Shown here in pieces: positions 55,320 through 64,000 of a DNA stretch of 64,000 bases. The stretch lies in contig NZ_CP019630.1 in the NCBI RefSeq assembly GCF_001999245.1, positions 2,844,501-2,908,500 on the forward strand, written 5' to 3'. How positions within the stretch are numbered: position 1 is the stretch's first letter; every line of letters begins with the position of its first letter. Made by a program: the position numbers and the translations under genes. Source of the DNA: Roseibium algicola (lineage in GTDB: Bacteria > Pseudomonadota > Alphaproteobacteria > Rhizobiales > Stappiaceae). The notes below the pieces were generated by a model, which worked only from the letters and a program-made list of their open reading frames with translations, was not told where the DNA came from and did not search any database.

Positions 55320-56144
55320 ATGAAAGCAGGACTCCGGAGCGCAATCATGCTTGCGGCCGCGGCCCTTTCGCTTGTTGCTGGCCCAGCAAAGGCAGACCCC
55401 GCCGAAATCCAGATCGTCACCCAGAGTTTCGCACCGCTGCAATGGGACAACGCGGGCAAGCCGGACGGTTATGTCACTGCCTATATGCTTGAAGTTGCCA
55501 GGCGGGTCGGAGAAACGATCCCGTTGAAGATCGGCGCTTACGAGTTCCTGCCCTGGAAGCGGGCAATGCTCTTGGCCGAAACCATGCCGAATGTGCTTTT
55601 CTTCTCGCTGTCGCGAACACCGGAGCGGGAAGACAAATTCATCTGGCTGGGCGAGGTCTCGCCCTATGGGCAGAATTTCTATCAGCTCTCGACCAGACCG
55701 AAGATCGAAGCCGACGCGGTCGAGGACCTGCGTGATCAGAACGTGAGGATCGGCGTTCAGGACGGTTCCAATCTACTTTCCTACCTGAAACAGCTCGGGT
55801 TCGAGGAAACCGGGAACCTGGTGCCGATCACCGATTTTCACCAGGGTATCGAGATGCTCTACCTGGAGCGGATCGATGTCCTGCCGCTGACCGGGTTCCT
55901 GGCAGTGGCCAGCGCCTGCAAGCAGGGATACGACGGCGGCCTGCTGCAGCCGGTGGTCTTTGTCGAAGCACTTGCCAACCCGCTGTGGGCCGTGTTCAGC
56001 CAGGGGACGGATCCCGCGCTGGTCGAGGCGTTCAGGCAGGAAATGACCGCCCTGAAGGACAGTGGCTTTCTGGACGCCCAGACACGGCAACACCAGGTCA
56101 ACTGGCAGACATTGGCCTGCGGCGCGTTGACAGCGGGCAAGTGA
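55320..56144 (+). CDS. Periplasmic solute-binding protein, family 3
   Basis: 274 residues from the ATG at 55320 (MKAGLRSAIMLAAAALS). A signal peptide ends near AKA-DP. The type II binding fold is typical of amino-acid binding proteins (IQIVTQSFAPLQWDNAGKPD, RIGVQDGSNLLSYLKQLGFE). No transporter gene is adjacent, so the partner permease must be elsewhere or the protein may feed a sensor. The variant with an LFFSLSRTPERE loop resembles members of unknown ligand. Confidence 0.8.
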   Translation: MKAGLRSAIMLAAAALSLVAGPAKADPAEIQIVTQSFAPLQWDNAGKPDGYVTAYMLEVARRVGETIPLKIGAYEFLPWKRAMLLAETMPNVLFFSLSRTPEREDKFIWLGEVSPYGQNFYQLSTRPKIEADAVEDLRDQNVRIGVQDGSNLLSYLKQLGFEETGNLVPITDFHQGIEMLYLERIDVLPLTGFLAVASACKQGYDGGLLQPVVFVEALANPLWAVFSQGTDPALVEAFRQEMTALKDSGFLDAQTRQHQVNWQTLACGALTAGK

Positions 56145-56200
56145 AGCTGGCAGGAACGGATCGCACCCCTTCCACTCCTTCATCTCCGGAAATTGCCGCC

Positions 56201-56752
56201 ATGACAGACCAGCCGATCACCTCCCTCGACGTTCTCGATTTCTGGTGGAACGCCGGGCCGGCGAAATGGTTCGCAAAGGACGACAAGTTCGACAAGTTGT
56301 GCCGGGACAGGTTCCTGGCCGCTATCGAGGATGCGGCTGAGGGCAAGCTCGATGGCTGGGCGGATACGGCCGATGGTGCGCTCGCGCTCCTGATCCTGCT
56401 TGACCAGTTCCCGCGCAATGTCTTCCGCGGCAGCCCCAAGGCTTTCCGGGCGGACCCGAAGGCCGTAGAGGTCGCCGAAAAAGCGCTTGATCGTGGTTTT
56501 GACAGGGCGTTTCCCAAGGAGGCGCGCGGCTTTTTCTACCTGCCGTTCGAGCACGCAGAAGACATGGCGCATCAGGAAAGGTCTGTTGACCTGTGCCGCG
56601 TCCTTGGCGACACGGAACTCTATCACTACGCGCTGATCCACCTCGACGTCATCCGCCGCTTCGGCCGCTTTCCGCATCGCAATGCCGTTCTCGGCCGGCA
56701 ATCGACACCGGAAGAAATCGCCTATCTGGAAAGCGGCGGCTTCTCAGCCTGA
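56201..56752 (+). CDS. DUF924 family protein
   Basis: 183 residues from the ATG at 56201 (MTDQPITSLDVLDFWWNAG). Family motifs: LIVLDQFPRNVFRG-like LLILLDQFPRNVFRG and FFYLPFEHAEDMAHQERSV. All helical, TPR-like. Function unknown, but widely conserved. It follows the binding-protein gene by 56 bases. Confidence 0.85.
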   Translation: MTDQPITSLDVLDFWWNAGPAKWFAKDDKFDKLCRDRFLAAIEDAAEGKLDGWADTADGALALLILLDQFPRNVFRGSPKAFRADPKAVEVAEKALDRGFDRAFPKEARGFFYLPFEHAEDMAHQERSVDLCRVLGDTELYHYALIHLDVIRRFGRFPHRNAVLGRQSTPEEIAYLESGGFSA

Positions 56753-56810
56753 GGATCTGCCCGGGAGCTGCTTCTGCGGTTGAGGCATTGACCGAGTTGC
56801 CCTGTCTTCA

Positions 56811-56832
56811 GGACGGCCTTCGGAGGCCGTCC
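56811..56832. terminator. GC-rich hairpin between convergent genes
   Basis: GGACGGCCT, loop TCGG, AGGCCGTCC: nine perfect pairs. No T-run follows on either strand, so it may act only as a 3'-end stabiliser or with Rho. Confidence 0.5.
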
Positions 56833-56852
56833 CGACGCAGCATGCGGTCTGC

Positions 56853-58664
56853 TTACTGATTGGAAACGCCGCTCAAGCCGTCATACATTGCATGCATCAG
56901 ATGATGCGCAGCTTCCAGATTGCCAAAGACCGGAAATTGCGGGGAGAGGTCGCCCCGACGGCTGTCTTTCTGTGCGTCATAGACCAGATTTCCGTCTTTC
57001 ACTGTCCCTTCGATCTTTATCCCGGCCAGCTTCTCCGGATCGATCGCCGTCGGGTCTTCGGACAGCAGAACGAAATCGGCCAGCTTGCCGACTTCGATCG
57101 ACCCCTTGTCGTTTTCCTCGAATTGTTGCCACGCGGGCCAGATGGTCATGGCTTTCAAGGCGGTCATGACGTCTACCCGCTGGCTCGGGCCGAGGATGTC
57201 GCCCGAACGGGTGCGCCGTGTGACCGTCGCTGAGAGAATACGCATGCTGTCCGGGAAGGCGACGGGAGCATCGTGATGGGAGCCGAACTTCATGCCGCGT
57301 TCGCGCACCCAGCCAGTTGGCGAAATATTGTCCGCGTTCACCGGGCCAACTGTGTGGTCTCGGTGCCAATCGCCCCAGTAGAAGGTGTGCATGGGAAACA
57401 GGGACATGAAGACGCCAAGCCGCTTGTAGCTGTCCACCTGGTCTTCACGCAGAAACTGGCCGTGGATGAGCACCGGCCGGTTGCCGGGGTCTCCATATTT
57501 TTTCTGGGCCGCGCCAATGGCGGCAATCAGCATGTCGGAGGCGCCTTCGCCATTGGCATGCGTGATGATCTGGATGCCGTTTTCGTAGCACCAGTTCACG
57601 GCGTCCTGAACCTTTTCCATCGTAACCGACGCATAACCGGCATAACCGGGAGGATAATCGCCGACGGGATCGTAGTAAGGCCGGTCTCGCAAGGCGGTAA
57701 AGCCTTGTGGCGAGCCATCGATGGTCAGCTTGCATCCGCCCACGCGCACTTTGCCTTCGTAGTCGCGCGAAACATGCTGGGCGATGTAATCCTTCGCTTC
57801 GAGCACGTCGGGATAGGCGATAACGTCCACCGGAAGACCCTTGTCCGCGTCCACCGCCTTCAAGGCTTCGACCACCGCCCCGGAAGAGCGGCCATCCTGC
57901 GCGGTCGTATATCCGTAGCGCATCCAGAGGTCTGCTCCGGCTTCCGCGAAAGCAGACAGTCCTTCCGGCCCCAGAGTTCCGAGCAGCGGGATGAGCACAT
58001 TGAAAAAGGCATATTCTTCAAGAACGCCATTGGGAGTTCCATCCGAAGTGCGCTGAATGACACCGCCTTCCGGATTTTCGGTCGAGGCGGTGATCCCCGC
58101 GAGTTCAAGCGCCTTGGAATTGGCAACACCGAGGTGGCCTGACTGATGCACGATCACGATCGGGACTTCCGTCGAGACCGCGTCGAGATCCTCACGCGTT
58201 GGATGGCGGAGTTCGGCCAGTTGTGCGTTGTCGTAGCCGAAGCCGATGATCATCTTTACCTTGTCGACTGTCGCAGCGTTCTTCTCCGCCCAGGCTTTCA
58301 GCGTTGCCTGCAAGCTGGCGATATCCGTGACTTTGCCGTCCGGCGGCGCAAGCAAGTTCGCCGAAAGGGCCTGAATTCCGCCCATGACCACGTGTCCGTG
58401 GCTATCTACGAACCCCGGTAGCATCGTCCGGCCGTTCAAATCGAACGCCTCCGTCGTTTCGCCTTTAAAGGCCGAAATATCGGCCAACGTTCCTGCCGCC
58501 AGTATGCGCCCGTCTTTCACCGCGACGGCTTCAACCTTCGGCTGACTGTCATTGATGGTCAGGATGGGGCCGCCGGAATAGATGGTGTCGGCCACGTCCT
58601 GCGCGCTCGCAAGACCCGGCAAGAACGAAAGGGCGATGGCCGCTAGCTTGGCACTGTGTCTCAT
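56853..58664 (-). CDS. Exported amidohydrolase, YtcJ-like
   Basis: 603 residues from the ATG at 58664 (MRHSAKLAAIALSFLPGLA). A signal peptide ends at ASA-QD. Metal-binding strand motif GFVDSHGHVVMGG and later His in IITHANGEGAS and GSHHDAPVA fit the metal-dependent hydrolase superfamily. ILSATVTRRTRSG and DFVLLSEDPTAIDPEKLAGI complete the YtcJ-like pattern. Such enzymes hydrolyse amides or cyclic imides; native substrate unknown. Confidence 0.88.
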   Translation of the reverse strand: MRHSAKLAAIALSFLPGLASAQDVADTIYSGGPILTINDSQPKVEAVAVKDGRILAAGTLADISAFKGETTEAFDLNGRTMLPGFVDSHGHVVMGGIQALSANLLAPPDGKVTDIASLQATLKAWAEKNAATVDKVKMIIGFGYDNAQLAELRHPTREDLDAVSTEVPIVIVHQSGHLGVANSKALELAGITASTENPEGGVIQRTSDGTPNGVLEEYAFFNVLIPLLGTLGPEGLSAFAEAGADLWMRYGYTTAQDGRSSGAVVEALKAVDADKGLPVDVIAYPDVLEAKDYIAQHVSRDYEGKVRVGGCKLTIDGSPQGFTALRDRPYYDPVGDYPPGYAGYASVTMEKVQDAVNWCYENGIQIITHANGEGASDMLIAAIGAAQKKYGDPGNRPVLIHGQFLREDQVDSYKRLGVFMSLFPMHTFYWGDWHRDHTVGPVNADNISPTGWVRERGMKFGSHHDAPVAFPDSMRILSATVTRRTRSGDILGPSQRVDVMTALKAMTIWPAWQQFEENDKGSIEVGKLADFVLLSEDPTAIDPEKLAGIKIEGTVKDGNLVYDAQKDSRRGDLSPQFPVFGNLEAAHHLMHAMYDGLSGVSNQ

Positions 58665-59006
58665 TTCAGCCTCTGCCGGTTGGTCCGTTGGGATGGGGTC
58701 ATTGAAAGACAGAGCAACTAATGGCTGCATCTGCCGGGGTTGCGTCTGAAAAGTATACTCCAGGATCCCGAACAAGCTCGAACTTATTCGATGTGGCAGC
58801 CCTTTCTCTGACGGTTTCGTAAACAGGCGTGCAGCGCCAGTCCTCCACCTGCAACTTGAGATACGGATTGTGCCTCCGCACTGAGGCGGAAGCTGCTTTC
58901 ACGGCGGGCTGCCGCCGCAGTGGCGAGGCGCGGCCGTTTGCACTGCCGTAACTTTGTTGACCGGTTCAGGTGCCGCATTTTTATGCGAGGAGCGATTGCC
59001 GGTCTT

Positions 59007-59016
59007 TTGTGCACAA
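59007..59016. promoter_or_regulatory. TTGTGCACAA palindrome upstream of glnK
   Basis: Perfect 10-base palindrome with the TGCAC half-site used by NtrC, about 160 bases before the sigma-54 promoter. A possible activator site. Confidence 0.35.
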
Positions 59017-59044
59017 TTTTTAACCTCGAAAGTGTGCCGTGTGT

Positions 59045-59068
59045 AAAAAATAGGCAGAAAAACTGCCT
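59045..59068 (-). terminator. Minus-strand terminator-like hairpin
   Basis: AGGCAG (59052-59057) pairs with CTGCCT (59063-59068) across a 5-base loop. On the minus strand it is followed by A then TTTTTT (59045-59050). No minus-strand gene lies upstream, so it may insulate the amidohydrolase from divergent transcription. Confidence 0.4.
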
Positions 59069-59113
59069 GAAAAGCCGTCATCCCATTTATGCCACAAAGT
59101 TGGCTCCGGCGTT

Positions 59114-59128
59114 TTTTGCACTGCAAAA
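59114..59128. promoter_or_regulatory. Symmetric site upstream of glnK, possible NtrC site
   Basis: TTTTGCA-C-TGCAAAA, perfect 7-base inverted repeat, 40 bases before the sigma-54 element. Contains TGCAC. The distance is short for an enhancer. Confidence 0.4.
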
Positions 59129-59167
59129 CCGCGGGATTCCGCGAAAGACTCTCCGAAGAAGCCAAGT

Positions 59168-59183
59168 TGGCACGGTCCTTGAT
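59168..59183 (+). promoter_or_regulatory. Sigma-54-type promoter of glnK-amtB
   Basis: TGGCACG-GTCC-TTGAT fits the RpoN consensus TGGCACG-N4-TTGCW in spacing and in all bases but one (C of TTGC is A). About 160 bases before the glnK start. Confidence 0.6.
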
Positions 59184-59290
59184 TAGTAAGAGCCGACACC
59201 GGCCCGGGGCCACGACACGTGGTGAAGCCGAAGACCTGAGAAGATCCTTCCAGAGGGGGACAGAACCAGGCGCAGTTTCCGGGGTGGTAG

Positions 59291-59680
<390 letters not shown>

Positions 59681-59700
59681 TTTAGGTAAGGAAACGTATC

Positions 59701-61065
59701 ATGAAAAAACTAGTCGCTAAGGGCGCGACGGCGCTGGCTCTGTTGAGCCTTACGGCTCTGCCGGTGCTTGCGCAGGATACCGAGGCTGCCGCTGCAGCTC
59801 CAGCCGCAGTCTCTCCCGAGGTTGCCTATATCTTCAATACGCTGCTGTTCCTCATCGGTGGTTTCCTGGTCATGTGGATGGCCGCCGGCTTTGCAATGCT
59901 TGAAGCTGGTCTCGTCCGCTCCAAGAACGTTTCGATGCAGTGCCTGAAGAACATTACGCTCTACGCCATCGCTGGCCTGATGTTCTGGATCACCGGCTAC
60001 AACCTGATGTACACCGGCGTTGACGGCGGTTTCATGGGTTCCTTCGGCCCTTACGCGTTTGACGCCGTCGGCGGCGACGCACTCGACACCGGTTACTCCA
60101 CGGCGTCCGACTGGTTCTTCCAGATGGTCTTCTGTGCGACCACCGCGTCGATCGTGTCCGGTACGCTCGCCGAGCGCATCAAACTGTGGCCTTTCCTGGC
60201 TTTCACCGTTGTCCTGACGGGCATCATCTACCCGATCACCGGTTCCTGGGAATGGGGCGGCGGCTGGCTCAACGGCGAAGCCGTGAAGGCTATCGGCGGC
60301 GCTGAGTTCTCCGACTTTGCCGGTTCCACTCTCGTTCACTCCGTCGGTGGCTGGGCTGCTCTGGCCGGTGCGGTTATCCTCGGTGCCCGTAAAGGCAAGT
60401 ATGGTGCGGATGGCTCCGTGCACCCGTTCCCGGGTTCCTCCATGCCGCTCGCAACCCTCGGCACGTTCATCCTGTGGCTGGGTTGGTTCGGCTTCAACGG
60501 TGCGTCCCAGCTTGCCATGGGTTCCATCGGTGACGTCTCCGACATCTCCCGCATCTTCGCCAACACCAACATGGCTGCTGCTGCCGGTGTCGTCGTCGCG
60601 GTTGTTCTCACCCAGATCCTCTACAAGAAGGTCGACGTGACCATGGCTCTGAACGGCGCTCTGGCAGGTCTGGTTGCCATCACCGCAGAACCGCTTGCCC
60701 CGAGTGTGTGGGTTTCCGTCTTCGTCGGCGGTGTCGGTGGCGTGATCGTGGTCTTCGCGGTTCCGATGCTCGACAAGTTGAAAATCGACGACGTCGTCGG
60801 CGCCATCCCGGTTCACCTGCTGGCAGGTATCTGGGGCACGCTCATCGTACCACTCTCCAACTCCGACGCTTCCTACGTCACCCAGCTGATCGGTATCGTT
60901 TCCATCGGTGCGTTCACCCTGGTCGTAAGCTCGGTGATCTGGTTCGTCCTCAAGGCAACCATGGGTATCCGGGTGTCCGAGGAAGAAGAGGCCCTTGGTC
61001 TCGACAAGGTCGAAATCGGTGTGGAAGCCTATCCGGAATTCGGAACCGGCTCCGGCCGCCTCTAA
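59701..61065 (+). CDS. amtB: Ammonium transporter AmtB
   Basis: 454 residues. The signal peptide (MKKLVAKGATALALLSLTAL) is cut near VLAQD. Eleven membrane helices follow. The twin-His of the pore are in STLVHSVGGW and AIPVHLLAGIW; the ammonium-site Asp is in SDFAGSTLVH. A C-terminal tail contacts GlnK. The next terminator lies 58 bases beyond the stop. Confidence 0.95.
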   Translation: MKKLVAKGATALALLSLTALPVLAQDTEAAAAAPAAVSPEVAYIFNTLLFLIGGFLVMWMAAGFAMLEAGLVRSKNVSMQCLKNITLYAIAGLMFWITGYNLMYTGVDGGFMGSFGPYAFDAVGGDALDTGYSTASDWFFQMVFCATTASIVSGTLAERIKLWPFLAFTVVLTGIIYPITGSWEWGGGWLNGEAVKAIGGAEFSDFAGSTLVHSVGGWAALAGAVILGARKGKYGADGSVHPFPGSSMPLATLGTFILWLGWFGFNGASQLAMGSIGDVSDISRIFANTNMAAAAGVVVAVVLTQILYKKVDVTMALNGALAGLVAITAEPLAPSVWVSVFVGGVGGVIVVFAVPMLDKLKIDDVVGAIPVHLLAGIWGTLIVPLSNSDASYVTQLIGIVSIGAFTLVVSSVIWFVLKATMGIRVSEEEEALGLDKVEIGVEAYPEFGTGSGRL

Positions 61066-61122
61066 GGCGGCACCGACAAAAATCTCCCAGGCGGTCTATT
61101 GGCTCAGACCGCAAACTTGGAA

Positions 61123-61152
61123 AGCCCGGGGGCAACCCCGGGCTCTTTTTTT
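61123..61152 (+). terminator. Intrinsic terminator after amtB
   Basis: AGCCCGGGG (61123-61131), loop GCAA, CCCCGGGCT (61136-61144), then CTTTTTTT. Strong. Confidence 0.95.
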
Positions 61153-61301
61153 GGTTGGTTGCCCTGAGTTTCTGCTTTTGCCTAAAAAAATTGCGAATGA
61201 TTACAAAATAATCGATCCGCACGTTCCCTTTGGTGGGGTCTCCAAAGGTTTCGATTAATAAATCGGCTGATTTCCGGGTCTTTTTTGAGCTTTTGCCCGT
61301 T

Positions 61302-61317
61302 TGGCATGCAGTTTGAA
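61302..61317 (+). promoter_or_regulatory. Sigma-54-type promoter of the second amt gene
   Basis: TGGCATG-CAGT-TTGAA: correct spacing for TGGCACG-N4-TTGCW with two mismatches. It lies 57 bases before the start codon, so the second transporter is probably under nitrogen control by itself. Confidence 0.5.
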
Positions 61318-61373
61318 TGCTTTGCGCTCCGAAACGCAAAAACAAACGGCAAATTGCCTATCTGGGGGTCAAT

Positions 61374-62594
61374 ATGAATGAAACCGGGGTCGGGGCGGAC
61401 GTCTTTTTCGTCCTTGTGGGAGCTATTCTCGTTTTCGCCATGCACGGCGGCTTCGCTTTTCTGGAAGTCGGCACCGTCCGGCAAAAGAACCAGGTCAACG
61501 CGCTGGTAAAAATCCTTGTCGACTTTGCCCTGTCGACAGTGGCGTATTTCTTCGTCGGATATGCGGTTGCCTACGGCACCACGTTCCTGGTGAACGCGGC
61601 GACCTTGTCAGGTGGTGGTGAAGGCTTCGAACTTCAGGGTCTGAGCCTGGTGAAGTTCTTCTTCCTCACAACATTTGCCGCCGCAATTCCGGCGATCATC
61701 TCCGGCGGCATCGCGGAACGCATGAAGTTCTGGCCGCAATGCCTGGCCACCGTTGCGCTGGTCGGCATCGTCTATCCGTTGTTCGAAGGTCTGGTCTGGA
61801 ACGGCAATTTCGGATTCCAGGGCTGGCTGGAAGCAACCTTCGGCGCGCCGTTCCATGACTTTGCAGGCTCTGTGGTGGTGCATGCGGTCGGCGGCTGGAT
61901 CGCGCTCGGCGCCGTTCTGCTGCTGGGTGCCCGCATGGGCCGTTACGACCGCAACGGCCGTCCCATCGGTATTCCGCCCTCATCGCTGCCCTGGCTCGCC
62001 ATGGGATCCTGGATGCTTTGTGTCGGCTGGTTCGGTTTCAACGTGATGACGGCTGCCTCACTTGAGAGCATTTCCGGTCTTGTGGCGATCAACTCGTTGA
62101 TGGCCATGGTTGGCGGCATTCTTGTGGCGCTGGTCGTCGGCCGGAATGATCCGGGCTTCGTGCACAACGGTGCGCTGGCCGGCCTCGTTGCCGTCTGTGC
62201 CGGTTCGGACGTCATGCACCCGATCGGCAGCCTGATTGTCGGGGGTGTCGCCGGCGGCGTCTTCGTAATCGGTTTCGAGATCTGCCAGAACAAGCTGAAA
62301 ATCGACGACGTTCTGGGTGTCTGGCCGCTGCATGGCATCTGCGGAGCGTGGGGTGGTATCGCCGCTGGTTTCTTCGGGCTCGAGGCTCTGGGCGGCCTTG
62401 GCGGTGTGTCTCCCGTTTCGCAGGTTATCGGTACGGTTCTGGGGGCGGTCTACGCCCTTGGGGCGGGTCTTGCCGTCTACGGTATCCTGAAAGCGACGAT
62501 GGGTCTGAGGCTGTCTCAGGAAGACGAGCACCGCGGAGCGGATCTTTCGATCCACAAGATCAGCGCAAATCCGGAACACGATCTCGGGCGCTAG
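61374..62594 (+). CDS. Second ammonium transporter (Amt family)
   Basis: 406 residues from the ATG at 61374 (MNETGVGADVFFVLVG), with GGGGG upstream. Eleven helices; twin-His in VVVHAVGGWIAL and WPLHGICGAWGG; site Asp in HDFAGSVVVH. It has no signal peptide and differs clearly from the AmtB upstream (AFLEVGTVRQKNQVNALVKI), so it is a separate Amt subfamily, not a recent duplicate. No GlnK gene precedes it. It may act as sensor or as a second-affinity importer. Confidence 0.92.
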   Translation: MNETGVGADVFFVLVGAILVFAMHGGFAFLEVGTVRQKNQVNALVKILVDFALSTVAYFFVGYAVAYGTTFLVNAATLSGGGEGFELQGLSLVKFFFLTTFAAAIPAIISGGIAERMKFWPQCLATVALVGIVYPLFEGLVWNGNFGFQGWLEATFGAPFHDFAGSVVVHAVGGWIALGAVLLLGARMGRYDRNGRPIGIPPSSLPWLAMGSWMLCVGWFGFNVMTAASLESISGLVAINSLMAMVGGILVALVVGRNDPGFVHNGALAGLVAVCAGSDVMHPIGSLIVGGVAGGVFVIGFEICQNKLKIDDVLGVWPLHGICGAWGGIAAGFFGLEALGGLGGVSPVSQVIGTVLGAVYALGAGLAVYGILKATMGLRLSQEDEHRGADLSIHKISANPEHDLGR

Positions 62595-62680
62595 AATGGC
62601 CTGCCGCGCGCCGGTAACGGCGCGCGGATCTCTCAGAAGATTCGGGTTCTGTCAGATTTTTGGATCGACCCAAAACAGCC

Positions 62681-63364
62681 TCAGGCTGCTGTGCTTTCAC
62701 TGATCAGCAGAGCGGCCAGGTTGTCATGGCTGTCGACAACCCGATGTGCACCGGCGGCAAGCAGCTGTTCCGCGTGGCCATCGTGACAATGACCGCCGCC
62801 GACAAAACCCCATACCGTCATGCCGGCGGCAAGGCCCGCCTTCACGCCGTTGACACTGTCTTCCACGACGAGCGCGGCTTTCGGGTCCACGCCCAGCTTA
62901 TCCGCCGCGAACAAAAACAGATCTGGCGCGGGTTTGCCGTTGGTTACCTGCTCGCCTGAATAGATATGCGGCTCGAAATAAGGGAAGAGCCCCGTGTGCT
63001 GAAGCTTGTGGGTCAGCCGGTGCAGGCGGGAGGAGGAGGCGACGGCACGTGGGCCGTCATGGGCTGCCAGCAGCTGTTTGATACCCTTGATTTCCGCCAG
63101 TTCGCGGTCGATTCGCGCCTGGGTGGCAGCGTCCAGATCCGGTCCGAATGTTGCTGGCAGCGGTCCCTTGCCAAGGGTCTGGTAATCCGCGTCGAGCGCC
63201 GCCCAGAAATCCGTGCTGCCCAGGCCCTGGAACCGGTCCATATACTCATGAAGCTCGTACTTCAGGCCGATCCGGGCCAGATGTTCGCGTTCGACATCGA
63301 CATAGATGATTTCCGAATCCACCAGAACGCCGTCACAGTCGAACAGGATCGCTTCAAATGCCAT
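62681..63364 (-). CDS. HAD family hydrolase
   Basis: 227 residues. Motif I ILFDCDGVLVDSE, motif II in AVASSSRLHRL, Lys in NGKPAPDLF and motif IV VVEDSVNGVKAG define a class IA HAD phosphatase. Cap residues 20-90 are helical. Sugar-phosphate or phosphoglycolate-type substrate likely. It follows the UgpE-like gene on the minus strand, possibly in the same operon. Confidence 0.88.
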   Translation of the reverse strand: MAFEAILFDCDGVLVDSEIIYVDVEREHLARIGLKYELHEYMDRFQGLGSTDFWAALDADYQTLGKGPLPATFGPDLDAATQARIDRELAEIKGIKQLLAAHDGPRAVASSSRLHRLTHKLQHTGLFPYFEPHIYSGEQVTNGKPAPDLFLFAADKLGVDPKAALVVEDSVNGVKAGLAAGMTVWGFVGGGHCHDGHAEQLLAAGAHRVVDSHDNLAALLISESTAA

Positions 63365-63434
63365 GGATGAGGTGCCTTTCGGGTCGTTCTGGAAAAATTG
63401 GGGCAGGGACCGCCGGTTTCAATGCCGGATGTCG

Positions 63435-64000
63435 TCAGTGTGAGCCGTCGAACAGGCCTTTAACGACTTGTCGTTGAAACAATATGACAAGCAGGGCCGG
63501 AGGCACGAACGCGAGTACCGCCAGCATCAGTCCGCGCAGGCTGGAATTGCCGAAAAACTGCATGCCGCGCACCAAGGTGTAGGTGCTTTCCTCCGAGGTG
63601 ACCATTACCGGCCACAGATACTGGTTCCAGCCGTTGACAAACATGACCAGGAACAGCGCGGCCGCTGTCGGCAGCGACAGGGGAACCAGGATGTCCTTGA
63701 AGAACTTCAGCGGACCAGCGCCGTCGATCCTGGCCGATTCCAGCAGCGCATCCGGAACCGTCATCAGGAACTGGCGGAAGAACAGCGTCCCAAGGCCGGA
63801 GGCGACCAGCGGCAGGATGAGGCCCGCACGCGTGTTGACGAGGCCAAGTTCGACGGTCACGGCATAGGTCGGCAGGAACCGGGATTCCAGAGGCAACAAC
63901 AGGGTCAGCAGAAGCACGGCGAAGATGGCGCTGGCAAAGCGGGCCCGAAAATAGATCAGCGCATAGGCTGTCATGAGGGACAGAACGACCTTCAGGGTCG
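63435..64000 (-). CDS. Carbohydrate ABC transporter permease (UgpE/MalG-like), partial
   Basis: The C-terminal 188 residues or so; the 5' end is beyond the right edge, and the frame stays open through TLKVVLSLMTAYALIYF. The EAA loop is ALLESARIDGAGPLKFFKDI, with VNGWNQYLWPVMVTSEES after it. This resembles UgpE, the glycerol-3-phosphate permease, but other sugar importers share the pattern. It is 70 bases upstream of the HAD phosphatase gene. Confidence 0.85.
   Translation of the reverse strand, partial: TLKVVLSLMTAYALIYFRARFASAIFAVLLLTLLLPLESRFLPTYAVTVELGLVNTRAGLILPLVASGLGTLFFRQFLMTVPDALLESARIDGAGPLKFFKDILVPLSLPTAAALFLVMFVNGWNQYLWPVMVTSEESTYTLVRGMQFFGNSSLRGLMLAVLAFVPPALLVILFQRQVVKGLFDGSH

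Noticed and set aside
61209..61247. NtrC-like site GCAC...GGTG upstream of the second amt
   Set aside because: The half-sites are nine bases apart rather than the six expected, and no flanking match extends the symmetry.

Overview
The window reads as chromosomal DNA of a GC-rich alphaproteobacterium, most likely a marine member of the Hyphomicrobiales such as the Roseibium/Labrenzia group. This is inferred from high GC, a DUF2794 gene, a TRAP transporter operon, a GlnK-AmtB pair, and the gene neighbourhoods; no rRNA or other taxonomic marker is present. About 60 protein genes, one tRNA-Leu and several intrinsic terminators can be supported. No transposase, integrase or CRISPR array was seen.

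Left part (1-3.75 kb): an ABC exporter (permease cut by the edge, plus ATPase), then a translationally coupled pair encoding a protein with an HExxH zinc-protease motif and an exported HEAT-like protein. From 3.75 to 8.1 kb lies a lower-GC block of accessory character. It holds a DUF3800-like protein, a PIN-like nuclease candidate and a three-part protein (unknown helical domain, zinc ribbon, gamma-glutamylcyclotransferase-like domain). An 18-bp imperfect repeat brackets the last two genes. This block is the best candidate for an undescribed, possibly defence-related, system.

Metabolic part (8.1-33.2 kb): an exported Ntn hydrolase, a mini haem-copper-oxidase-like membrane protein, an aminotransferase with a divergent GntR regulator, a large sulfatase, and a dgdR-dgdA pair (2,2-dialkylglycine decarboxylase and its LysR regulator). 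These are followed by a PPOX flavoprotein, an SMP-30-like protein with an XRE regulator, a CYTH-CHAD protein and tRNA-Leu(CAA). Next come yqaA-dsbB, a small metallopeptidase, and inorganic pyrophosphatase. A TRAP transporter-HMG-CoA reductase operon with a divergent MocR regulator probably takes up and degrades mevalonate.

Housekeeping part (33.2-58.7 kb): DUF2794, a Bax-inhibitor-1 protein, the conserved ybbP-ybbA/tesA cluster, Tas aldo-keto reductase, ThpR, a chemoreceptor, a glycosyltransferase, an AlkA-like glycosylase, GluQRS, an AEC transporter and a sensorless hybrid histidine kinase. Then follow a ParD-like-map operon, a DsbA-fold isomerase, PAP2 phosphatase, low-molecular-weight tyrosine phosphatase, PhhB, TusA, a solute-binding protein, DUF924 and a secreted amidohydrolase.

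Right part (58.7-64 kb): glnK-amtB and a second ammonium transporter, each preceded by a sigma-54-like promoter, so nitrogen control is likely. A HAD phosphatase and a UgpE-like permease cut by the right edge close the window.
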